Below are positions 33,943 to 44,440 of a stretch of 64,000 nt of DNA, piece after piece. The stretch is from Paramecium octaurelia (Eukaryota; Ciliophora; Oligohymenophorea; Peniculida; Parameciidae), in NCBI GenBank assembly GCA_905182995.1, contig CAJJDP010000135.1:1-64000 (forward strand). Reading direction: 5' to 3'. A model generated the notes under the pieces. That model did no database searches, was not told the origin of the DNA, and worked only from the letters and a program-made list of their open reading frames with translations. The first letter of the stretch is position 1, and each line of letters opens with the position of its first letter. The translations under genes were made by a program, and so were the position numbers.

Positions 33943-35037
33943 TATAAAATTAAATATTATATAACTAATATATCTTTGAATTTCTGACTTCAGATCAGAA
34001 ACCTGTATTAAATATATGTTTGGTTCACTCAGGCCTCACAACATTAATCCCCATCCACAACTATTGCCATAATTATTTAATCCAACACTTTTTAATTTTG
34101 TTCACGTTTACTTAGTTTCATTTTTTATTTTATCCAAATTTCAAATTGTAGTAGATTATTAAACAGAATCAGATTTAATTAGCTATTGAGTAAGGTTTCC
34201 CTTTCATTTGATTGCCTTTTGGCTATTCTACCATAATAGACAAGATCTCAGGGCAAGTAAGAATTATAATACAGTATTCATTTACTACCCAATTCTTTCT
34301 ATTAGCCAAGAACTTTAAAATAATTAATGGCCATGTATTTCCATTGAAATAAATAGGTGTACAATAACCAGTTCAACTGAAATTAATATATTTTGATATA
34401 CTTATAAAGATAAATACTAGTCTCAATTTTTTAGATCGAATTCTCGTAAATGAAATTGATTAATGAAGATCAAAATATGATACTGAGTAAATGAGATCAA
34501 TTTTAGGTAATCATGTGTTTAAAAGAAATCGAATAATTATGGAACTTCTATAGATTTAACGGATAAAGTAGCATATTAACAGTATTTCTTAATATCTAAT
34601 CTGCTCTCTCTCTATATCCACACAATTAATAAGTTAAAAACATTCTTGCATGAGTTGACAAAATTACGTCTATTTTCATTTACAAAATAATTAATAATAT
34701 GTTTCTCACAAATAGTATTTCTGTTATTTTGAATGAATATAGCTTAGTTAGTCTCTCCGTTATTGAGTTCGTAGATATCATATTCATATTATAATCAACA
34801 AGGAAACCACATAATTAACAAGTATAAATCTCATTCATATTCTCCCTAGGCTGACTAAGGATTCTTAGGCGATAGGGGAGATATTAACTAATAATTTCCA
34901 ATCTCAATGATTTCACTCATAATAATTTTGATATTTGTTATGTGTTGTATAATTTAACGTCTGAACTGGAAAAACATAAGAATATTAATGAGTATCATAA
35001 TTTTATTATTGATAATAATAATTATAATTTATATAAA
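33943..35037. other. Intergenic stretch, about 1.1 kb
   Basis: Mostly AT-rich without long frames. On the minus strand 34029-34247 is open for 73 codons and looks coding (DLVYYGRIAKRQSNERETLL...), but it has no ATG at its head and no recognised family; it may be a gene remnant. The rest, including the region upstream of the RING gene, shows nothing recognisable. Confidence 0.4.
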
Positions 35038-36085
35038 ATGGGAGGTGGTTCTAGCAAGGAGGATGAAAATCAAGTGAATCTCGATAAGTATTTATAAAGT
35101 GCAGAATATCAATAAAAACTAAATGCAGTCTATTCAGGATATAATACTCAATAATAGGCTTTGCATGTTCCATAACATTAGGATGATGATGATGATTACA
35201 TTAACAATGGTTATCAAGGGATATAAATAAAAACAAAGCCAAATATTGCAGCCATTTAGTCAACCACTCTTAGTGCTCAATAAAATGATGTCTATATAAT
35301 TAAGTCATCATTTAAATTTGTAATCATAATTATGAATACTAGATTTAAATTGGAGAGACAACCTATTAATTAACATTCTTATATACATGTCCAGAACAAA
35401 CCTAGATAGATGTGTGGTTTTTGGGTCAAGAGAAGTTGAAAACAGGGGAAATTACTTCTCTTTATGGAAACACCTAATTATAAAAACAAATATAAGGCTT
35501 CTATGTTCAAAAGGGATAAAACCAGGATTTTTCATAAAACATAGTGATTCTTGACTTGAAATTAATAAAAATAGAATCTATGAAACAATATCAGATGAAA
35601 TAAGATGAATTTTCATTTCCTTTGATAGTGAAAATTGTAAGTGATTGATATGTAAATTTAGTCAAAAGTCAATGTTGATCATTCCTTTACTTATTATTGC
35701 ACCGTGGAAAGGAGTCAAAATCAGTTAGTTGCGTAATGTTTGGGGAGCAAATTAAGAGTAATAATAATAAATTCTATCATGTTAGATCAATGGTTAAGAG
35801 TTCTTGACTAAGGATGTTTATGGGATGAATGATAGTGTCTTGGGAAAGAAGGACGACAAGTAGATACATTGAATTATATTATTGCTAGTGAAAAGGAGCC
35901 TTGCAGAATATGCTTAACGAACATAATTGATACCATGATTTAACCATGTCAACATGTCGTTTTATGTTAGGAATGCTGTTAGAATTTGAGAATGACAGGT
36001 CAGAGATGTCCAATTTGCAGATCAGGTAGAGAATATTTGTATTTTAGAGATTAAGGAGTTTATTATAATTGCAAAAGCCAATTGA
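35038..36085 (+). CDS. RING-finger ubiquitin ligase, MGRN1/RNF157 type
   Basis: ATG at 35038, TGA at 36083-36085. Five introns (35320-35342, 35637-35661, 35758-35785, 35860-35888 and 36026-36047) leave 307 codons exactly. The start MGGGSSKED is a plausible N-myristoylation signal. A beta-rich central domain (for example VDHSFTYYCTVERS) corresponds to the domain upstream of the RING in mahogunin, and NGQEFLTKDVYGM directly before the RING resembles the family's linker. The C3HC4 RING spans residues 254-292: CRIC, C-x-H (PCQHVV), CQEC and CPIC. Such ligases transfer ubiquitin to membrane-traffic and receptor-pathway substrates. It is followed 26 bp later by the BAH-PHD gene on the same strand. 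Confidence 0.75.
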
Positions 36086-36111
36086 AATATTATAAATATT
36101 TTTATTATAAA

Positions 36112-36936
36112 ATGACTGAGTTCAAGGAAGTATACTCATTTTGTATTTAGGATAAATTCTTTAATAAATCTGGAGATTCCGAGGATTCTGCTGACAAGCT
36201 GAGAAAGAAAATTCAAAAATCTAAACATTAGGGTGGAATTTCAACGTCTTCTAAGATTAGAGAAATGTTTAAAAAACAATAGTTCAAAGAGATTGTAAAT
36301 TGGGCTGAGAAGGATACCAGCAACACAATTATCCATGAATATGATGAGATCAAGGTGAATTCACAAACTTTGAAAGTAGGATAAAATGCATTAATTAAAA
36401 ATGCAAATAATCCATCTGAAGATTATGTAGGAAAAATATAAAGAATAATTACAATTAATGAAAATAAATCATCTAAACTTATTTGTCTATGTGAAGTCAG
36501 ATGGTATCCACGATAGTCAATAATAGGTTTTATCGTAAAAGTGAAGTCATTAAATTTAGACCTTAGGCTAAGAGTTGGATTTCCAACAGTGAAGTTTTTA
36601 GTACTTCTTGTACAGATTATATATTGGCATCAGCCATCTTATCTCCTTGCATCATATACTCTTTAGAAGAATATGAAAGTGCTCAGACTTTGGATAAATG
36701 CACATTCTTTACAAGATTGGGATGGATACCAAGCAAAACCAGATTTGAAGGTTATTCAAAATTGTAAAATCATTGTACTTGTAAATAACCATTGAATCCC
36801 GATTTGCCATCAATTTAGGTATTCAACCACAAATATTTAGTGTGATAAATGCCAGAAATGGTATCATATGAATTGTGTTGGAGTTACTAAAGCGGACTAT
36901 GATTAAAAAGAATACATCTGTGGATGTTGTAGATGA
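36112..36936 (+). CDS. BAH-PHD chromatin reader protein
   Basis: ATG at 36112, TGA at 36934-36936. Introns at 36504-36526 (23 nt) and 36819-36840 (22 nt) leave 260 codons. A lysine-rich N-terminus is followed by a BAH-like domain (residues ~75-200: GKIQRIITINENKSSKLICLC, VRWFYRKSEV, YSLEEYESA) and a PHD finger at residues 213-258 (CTC, CDKCQKWYHMNC, CGCC; C4HC3 pattern with the conserved Trp-Tyr-His). BAH and PHD modules together are typical of proteins that read histone tails, such as plant EBS/SHL. It is therefore probably a nuclear regulator of transcription or of chromatin during macronuclear development; the exact mark read cannot be predicted. Without intron 2 the PHD finger would be cut off. 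Confidence 0.75.
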
Positions 36937-37835
36937 AATATCATTAAAAATGGCTTAAATTTAAACATTTCATTTATTCTTTAATCTCCAATATTGAGTC
37001 CTATAGATCAAGAATTATATTCTTTTAATTGAATATATTATATTAAATGAGATAATGTTATTATTATGATAATGTTATTGAACTTGAGAAATAAAAAGGA
37101 TACCAATATTTTGGAATTGTAAGTTGAATTTTCATCTTAAAAAAACAAAGCATAAATCATTTGCACTGTTCAAAAGTATTGAATTATATTCAATTGAATT
37201 ACTAAATATCCTAATGCTATTGGAATCTCAAAGAACTAAACAGACTTATTATGGATTTTATTCAAACTTAATTAAAGCATATGTATTTTTAAAATAGAGA
37301 CTCAATTTTTGATAACCATACTGAAACGCTTACTATATGATCTTAACAGAAAAAGGCTACTACTGAAAGTTTCTAAGAATCTTGGCTTTAGATGTTAGTT
37401 TATTGATAGAAATGAAGAATACTTTAGGATTTTGATGATAGGAGAATATTTATTTGAAAATATCAATATTATCATTTTAAATACAAATAAAACACTTTTT
37501 AATCATAAATAAATTATTTAAGAACAGGTAGAATATTGGAGAATGAAAAGAAATAAGGATATCATTTCAATATTGAATCTCTGATTATTTGTTATAAATA
37601 AATATTAAAAATTATCATACGTTTTCTTAACATATTTTAAATTATCCATTATATTCAGTCTAACTTTTAATTAAAAATTTGAGAAAAATTTGATATCCTA
37701 CTTTATTTGAACATTCTAATATTATTTTTTCATCTCATCTTAACTAAGGGTAGTTAAACTGTGAGTTCATTTTTATCATAATTATTTTATAGAACTATCC
37801 ACTTCAAAGACTCATTTTAATTATTATATTATTTA
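36937..37835. other. Stretch holding one stop-interrupted open frame
   Basis: Apart from the frame at 37072-37584 (separate entry) this ~0.9 kb is AT-rich with no recognisable gene. Its right edge abuts the 1,376-bp duplicated block. Confidence 0.4.
37072..37584 (+). pseudogene. Coding-like frame with two internal TGA codons
   Basis: One frame runs from ATG 37072 to TGA 37582-37584 and reads like real protein: MLLNLRNKKDTNILELQ..., then TKYPNAIGISKNQTDLLWIL and RKRLLLKVSKNLGFRCQFID. It contains two in-frame TGA codons at 37180-37182 and 37195-37197, the only stops in this code. No GT...AG intron of normal size removes them. Removing a 30-bp segment bounded by TA dinucleotides (37177-37206) would restore frame (aag|tat cct), but its ends match the Paramecium IES consensus only weakly. 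The options are a decayed gene, a retained germline element, or sequence error. The family is unknown. Confidence 0.4.
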
Positions 37836-39211
37836 TAGTTTCATAATCATTAAGTACAAATTATGCAATTTAGAGTATAAATATATAATCAAAATTTTCA
37901 AAAGTAATGATACCTTAAATTTGTACTTAGAAGAAGTTTGAATTACTTGAAGTATTAATTAAAAAAACCCATTGTATTAAATAATATTGACTTATTTGAT
38001 AAATTTTAAATATTTTTTATGATTAGTCTGACTAAATTTTGAACATAAGAATAGTAATGTTTTAAATCGACAATTATTAAGCATTGTTATTTCCTTATAT
38101 TTTCTTAGAATTGTTTACGTTCATTAAAGGTAACATTAGATTAAGTGAATATTATTATATATAGTAATAAGAAATAATCATATAGAATATTTTGAGAGCT
38201 TTAGAAATGTGAATATCATTTCCTTAGAAATTGTTTCTGTTTCAATTACATCATTTTGTTATTGTTTTTTCTTTTCACTTTAGTTGACCAAATTAGTGTT
38301 TTTTGGCAATTGCTTTCTTATAGACCATTTTCTTTTTGGATATTTGTAATTTTCAAGATCTGTGCATATTGTTGTTTTATTAAATGACAATTATTCAAAC
38401 TGGTCATACACAAATGAATAGGAGTTAAACAATAAACTAATTTATTTGCTCATAAATTTATTTGCAAATAATGGCATTGTAGATTTCTTGTTGCTTTTAG
38501 AGAGTATCCTATTAATGGTTATGGCTTAGATCTATTGAATAGGATAAAATAATGTATAGGTAAAGATGTACAGAGCCAAACAGATGATAAGAAACAATGC
38601 TAACAGGATGAAAAGATGAAGTCCCACTTAAGTTAATAGGTTTTATTAAAGTTCTTCTTGGAAGTGTGAGTAAAACTAGAAATACTCCTTACTACTCAAC
38701 AACCTAGAGATAGCAAGATATGTTTTACATAATTAATTTCATTGAATATTCAGGAATTTCTTAGATTCCGATTATCATTTCTTATTCATAAAGACTATTA
38801 TAGAGGCAATTCAAAGAAGATGAATGTTTGCTCAGATATGGACAAGTGGACGTATCATTTTATGATTGCGTGTTCATCCTTACCCAATCACTTTGGTTGA
38901 ATCCTGTGATAGATTAATTGTAAATGTAGAGGGGCAGTTAATCGACACCTACTTGATACGGGTGCATAATCATGATCCCAGAGGTTGATACAAGATAGAA
39001 GACTTAAAATCCAAATTCTTATGATTTAAGAATTTAAACAATTTCTGCTCCCAAAAAATTGGTTCCCACTCCACCAATTAATTCTAGATTTTCGTCGACA
39101 ATTGGGAGAACCAAAGATAATCCTATTTTTTTGTCTGTAAACACTACAATTACATATTATCAAAATGAATTACGCAAATATGGTTGTGTGAAAGATTTTG
39201 AATATTCTTTA
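37836..39211. repeat. 1,376-bp block, copy 1 of a direct duplication around an N
   Basis: It reads the same as 39213-40588 at a constant offset of 1,377 bp, with only the N at 39212 between them. Copy 1 contains the 3' two-thirds of the Cache-domain gene cut at the junction. This is most simply unmerged contig overlap. Confidence 0.9.
38178..39211 (-). pseudogene. Truncated duplicate of the Cache-domain gene (likely assembly copy)
   Basis: This is identical to the 3' part of the gene at 39555-41312 and ends abruptly at the N at 39212, lacking the N-terminal helix and first half of the sensor domain. It should not be counted as a separate gene unless the duplication is confirmed. Confidence 0.8.
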
Positions 39212-39212
39212 N
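39212..39212. other. Ambiguous base / contig join
   Basis: A single N lies between two identical 1,376-bp blocks, the same pattern as at 5980. Confidence 0.95.
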
Positions 39213-40588
39213 TAGTTTCATAATCATTAAGTACAAATTATGCAATTTAGAGTATAAATATATAATCAAAATTTTCAAAAGTAATGATACCTTAAATTTG
39301 TACTTAGAAGAAGTTTGAATTACTTGAAGTATTAATTAAAAAAACCCATTGTATTAAATAATATTGACTTATTTGATAAATTTTAAATATTTTTTATGAT
39401 TAGTCTGACTAAATTTTGAACATAAGAATAGTAATGTTTTAAATCGACAATTATTAAGCATTGTTATTTCCTTATATTTTCTTAGAATTGTTTACGTTCA
39501 TTAAAGGTAACATTAGATTAAGTGAATATTATTATATATAGTAATAAGAAATAATCATATAGAATATTTTGAGAGCTTTAGAAATGTGAATATCATTTCC
39601 TTAGAAATTGTTTCTGTTTCAATTACATCATTTTGTTATTGTTTTTTCTTTTCACTTTAGTTGACCAAATTAGTGTTTTTTGGCAATTGCTTTCTTATAG
39701 ACCATTTTCTTTTTGGATATTTGTAATTTTCAAGATCTGTGCATATTGTTGTTTTATTAAATGACAATTATTCAAACTGGTCATACACAAATGAATAGGA
39801 GTTAAACAATAAACTAATTTATTTGCTCATAAATTTATTTGCAAATAATGGCATTGTAGATTTCTTGTTGCTTTTAGAGAGTATCCTATTAATGGTTATG
39901 GCTTAGATCTATTGAATAGGATAAAATAATGTATAGGTAAAGATGTACAGAGCCAAACAGATGATAAGAAACAATGCTAACAGGATGAAAAGATGAAGTC
40001 CCACTTAAGTTAATAGGTTTTATTAAAGTTCTTCTTGGAAGTGTGAGTAAAACTAGAAATACTCCTTACTACTCAACAACCTAGAGATAGCAAGATATGT
40101 TTTACATAATTAATTTCATTGAATATTCAGGAATTTCTTAGATTCCGATTATCATTTCTTATTCATAAAGACTATTATAGAGGCAATTCAAAGAAGATGA
40201 ATGTTTGCTCAGATATGGACAAGTGGACGTATCATTTTATGATTGCGTGTTCATCCTTACCCAATCACTTTGGTTGAATCCTGTGATAGATTAATTGTAA
40301 ATGTAGAGGGGCAGTTAATCGACACCTACTTGATACGGGTGCATAATCATGATCCCAGAGGTTGATACAAGATAGAAGACTTAAAATCCAAATTCTTATG
40401 ATTTAAGAATTTAAACAATTTCTGCTCCCAAAAAATTGGTTCCCACTCCACCAATTAATTCTAGATTTTCGTCGACAATTGGGAGAACCAAAGATAATCC
40501 TATTTTTTTGTCTGTAAACACTACAATTACATATTATCAAAATGAATTACGCAAATATGGTTGTGTGAAAGATTTTGAATATTCTTTA
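39213..40588. repeat. 1,376-bp block, copy 2
   Basis: Second copy of 37836-39211. This one continues into unique sequence that completes the Cache-domain gene, so it is the intact copy. Confidence 0.9.
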
Positions 40589-41312
40589 TATGGTTTCTAC
40601 TTATTATAGTTATTTCTGACCTCGATAAACCATTCTCGCTTCTCAGGATCATAAGAGTAGATCCCCTGTCCTCTATTCAGACATGGATAAACAGCATTGG
40701 TTTTTTCGCTGATGATGTATGAATACAAGAACGACTAACTCAAGATATTCCCCTGATAGAGAATTTATGCATAGGTTTGAGTCTGCTCCTGAATCTTCAT
40801 GCCTATAAGCTCATCCAAACTCAAAGGATCTTCAAAGGCTGTGATGTTGGAATAACACATAAAAGAATACGAAATGTCAGAGCTGCCATAGCCTTTAACT
40901 ATTCTAATCGGATCTGGTATTTAATTTATGCCTCCATACAGCATTTAGTAATCCGCATCAAGTTATAAGGAGTGCAGTTTTACTTACTTTTTGGTCATAT
41001 GATACAATCGATGAAAGGAAACAAGACTATTTCCATCTAGCTTATGATATTGCATTTACTTAAATAAAAGACTCTTTCGAAGTACCCTTCGTACAATTTA
41101 ATTGTTTTCTCTTAGATTTTAGAGGAGGTGTCAGCAAAAATTTTATTAGAAATCTCGGAAAAATACTGTTTAAGCAAAGAATAATGGATCAGATTTACTG
41201 AAAGAACATAAGAGACTATCACAAGGATAATTATTGAAACCAAAATTATCAATTAGGTCCTCAATTTCAAATTATTCAAACAGGAAGTAAAAAATCCTCG
41301 TTGTTTCTCCAT
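39555..41312 (-). CDS. Two-helix membrane protein with extracellular Cache-type sensor domain (paralogue A)
   Basis: ATG at 41312-41310, stop at 39555-39557. Introns at 41037-41059 (23 nt), 40521-40550 (30 nt) and 40081-40105 (25 nt) leave 560 codons. The first membrane helix is at ~22-45 (LIILVSIIILVIVSYVLSV). A large outer domain carries the double-Cache signature: WFIEVRNNY, FTQPYL, then DKKIGLSLVLPIVDENLELIGGVG. A second helix follows (LFILLALFLIICLALYIF), then a basic cytoplasmic tail of ~120 residues. Cache domains bind small ligands outside the cell. Here no kinase, cyclase or channel domain follows, so the output partner is unknown. The neighbour at 41524-43296 is a clear paralogue in tandem on the same strand. 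Gene copy number is confused by the N-flanked duplication. Confidence 0.75.
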
Positions 41313-41523
41313 TTCACCAATGAAAACAAATTATTTAAATTTTATTAACACAACAAATAAAAATTAGAGACTACTTCTAAAACAGATGATTAAAATTATA
41401 ACATTTATTATTATATATATATATACATAATAATGACTAAAATTATTGTGTTTAATTTATTGTTATAACCACAAATTTGCTCTTTAGATATTAGAATAAT
41501 TGTGTATAATAATACTTAAAGAT

Positions 41524-43296
41524 TCAATATAGAAGGAACTTAGTGTTTTGTTATTTGAGAACTCTTTTAATTATAGAAATGGCTGCATCTTCAAATTCCT
41601 CACCCCCACTGAAATCTTTTAAACATCTGAATCTTAACTCTTAGAATTGCTTGATTTAATCAATATTTCTCATATATGCAGCCTGAGTTACAGAGTACTG
41701 TTTTGTTGGATATTGAATGTCTTCAAACTACTTGCATTCACTTGTTTTTATCAATGATAATGATTCCAATTTATTCATCACAATTTTATAAGTTTGAACC
41801 AAAGAAACTATTTCATCACTCATCAAAACCTCTGCAAACTCCGGTATTTGCTATTACTTTCTTCTCTGTTAAATAATTAAATTGATGGCCTATTTTTTTA
41901 TGATTTCAATTGGATGAAATAATATTTGTGTAACCACAATAATCATAAAACAAAGAACCACAAATGATGCAAACAACCAAATGATGTTGTTGCTGGTTGT
42001 TTCATGCAAGCTTATCTCTATTTTGGTTTAGAATTCATCGTAAAATTTTAAGTACTCTGAACTACTCAGCAACCTAATAATGCTCATAAGTGCTTACATT
42101 ATTAATTTCATCTTGAATTCTGGAATTTCTCGAGTACCTATAATCATTTCTTGCTTATAATAAGAGTTGTATCTACATTTTAGAGGGGAGGACATTTTGG
42201 CAAATTTAGGACAAGAGGATTCTGAATTTAAATTTAAGATATATTCCCAATCAGTTACATTGAATCCAGTGATTGTTTCATTATAAATGAAAAGAGGCAG
42301 CTATTCCACTGTTACTTTATAGGGATGCATTATCATAACCCCTTTTTCAGATACAAGATAAATAATTTAGAATCCAAAAGAATTAGATTTCATCATTTCA
42401 ACTATTTCTGAACCTAAGAAGTTCGAGACCACTCCTCCGATTAAGGCTAAGTTTCTATCAACAATTGGAAGTGCCATTGAAAGTCCAATCTTTTTGTCAG
42501 TGTATACTATTGTAATTAATTCAGATATCGTTACAGAGATATGGTTGGGTGAATGTGTAATGATACTTGTCATATGGTGATTTGCTTTCATAGTTTCTTT
42601 TCAGCTCAGTGTACCAATCTCGTTTTTCAGCCACATATTGATAAATTGCTTTTTCTCTATTCAAACACGGGTAAATGGAATTTAATTTCTCTTTCATAAT
42701 ATACGAGTATATGAATGATTGGTTGATTAAATTTCCCTAATAAAATATTTATGCAGCCGCTTGGAGCTACTCCTCCAATTTAATGCCCACCCTTTCTTCG
42801 AGTGTCAAAGGGTTATTAAATGATGAAAGGTTTGAGTAACACATGAAGGAATATGATATGTCATAATTGCCATAGCCCTTGATAATTCTCAACGGGTCTG
42901 GAATTTTGGTTGTTCCCCCATATTACATTTGAAACAATGGGTTTATTTCGAGAGGATGTAATAGTACTTGATTCTTGGAAGTATGATATAATCGATGGAA
43001 TGACACCAAAGCGTTGCCATCTGAAATGTAAAAAAATATTTACTTAAATTAAATACTTCATTAAAATGCTAGAAGTATTCTTCCATCATATTTGACAAAA
43101 GGTGATTTGAGTTATCTTGAAACATATAATCTGACAATTCTGACAAATAATTTATGAGTAGAGAATGATGAATTAAATTGAGTGCAAGAACGTAGGACAC
43201 AATAATTAAGACCTGTATCGAAACTATAATAATTAATTGCGTGCTTAATTTTAATTTGCCTATACATTTTGTAGCAAAATGCCTATTTTATTTCAT
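41524..43296 (-). CDS. Two-helix membrane protein with Cache-type sensor domain (paralogue B)
   Basis: ATG at 43296-43294, stop at 41524-41526. Introns at 43021-43043, 42507-42534 and 42074-42097 occupy the same three positions as in paralogue A and leave 566 codons. The N-terminal helix (IIIVSIQVLIIVSYVLAL) is followed by the Cache-type domain (IPDPLRIIKGYGNYDISYSF, DWYTELKRNYESK, DKKIGLSMALPIVDRNLALI), the second helix (IIWLFASFVVLCFMIIVVTQ) and a cytoplasmic tail of ~130 residues that differs from A. Conserved Cys pairs in the outer domain (SSCPKFAKM and LKC) may form disulfides. It is likely a ligand-sensing surface protein. It lies 211 bp upstream of A; the pair arose by tandem duplication and has diverged, most strongly in the tails. 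Confidence 0.78.
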
Positions 43297-44440
43297 TTTT
43301 TTTAAATTTCTTAATAATATAGCAGATGAATTACCAAAAAAGATTAATTTAGTTAAATTATTGTTACTTTTCTAGTATTTAGATGAGGGTAACAATCATA
43401 GTAAAAAAATGTTGTATATTTTAGAAATAGATTTTGCAACATTTTTTTTATATTATTGTGTCATCTATTTTATGATTTTTTTAAACTTTATATATAAGTA
43501 AGAAGAGGTTAAAAACAAAAAATATTTTTAATGATTTTAAGAAATGCAAATTTGTAAGTTTATAAAGTTTTCTTGAAAGTGATTTCCAATTGTCTTGATA
43601 TCCAAACTTGAGAGGATAAATAATTAATTTGAGCCAATTACTTCCTTTGGATTAATTTGTTGTCAAAATATATTAAAATTAGAATAGAAATAGAACAATT
43701 TTAATATAATAATATTTTCAGACTTACTTTGGATTTTGTTTGAAAATTCCATAAGTTTTATATAAATCAAACTTAGAGTTTATTTTATAGTTTGTTGTTT
43801 GTATTACTGAAATTGATAATTTTATTTCCAATCTCTTTTACTCCAATATACATTAGAAAATATGGTTAGAAATTATTGAATTGAAATTTAATCATAAATG
43901 AATTGATAGGAAGGAATCCCAGAAATATCAGTGGAAATGAAAAATGCTGCTAAGTATGGAAGTTAAATCCTCTATCCTAAATGGAGCAAAACCTAATTTA
44001 TGTTATATCAATCTCTGAATTGATCATTTTTAACTATTTTGTTCGTCCCATATATTCTTATCATTGTTACCAATCTCATGATGCACCTATGAAAGGCATG
44101 TTAGGACTTAAATAATCACCACTTAAAATTGAATTCTTATGGCTATAGATTATCATTCTTACACCCTTTATTATTAATTTTAATTTATAATATTTATTTA
44201 TTAATTTTTAAATCTAACAATAATGTATTATAATACACCCATCACACCCACTAAACCCTCTTAATCCAAATATTAATATCATCCTCCATACAATTTGAAT
44301 TAATCTCCTTATTACTTTGATCAATATGCAACATATGCATTTTGTAATACTTTTCCTTATTCCACTTAGAAACTCAAAACAATCAACACATAAATCATAA
44401 TTCAAGAAGCAATGCAGAGGAGCAATAAGACAACCTAAAT
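43297..44440. other. Intergenic stretch with a possible gene remnant
   Basis: Mostly AT-rich. At 43981-44298 (+) a 105-residue frame begins MEQNLIYVISISELIIF and contains FVRPIYSYHCYQSHDAPMKG, which looks coding. Its second half turns into Asn/Ile/Pro-rich low-complexity sequence. A short coding-like piece just upstream (GIPEISVEMKNAAKYG) is in another frame. It may be a decayed gene; no family recognised. Confidence 0.4.
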
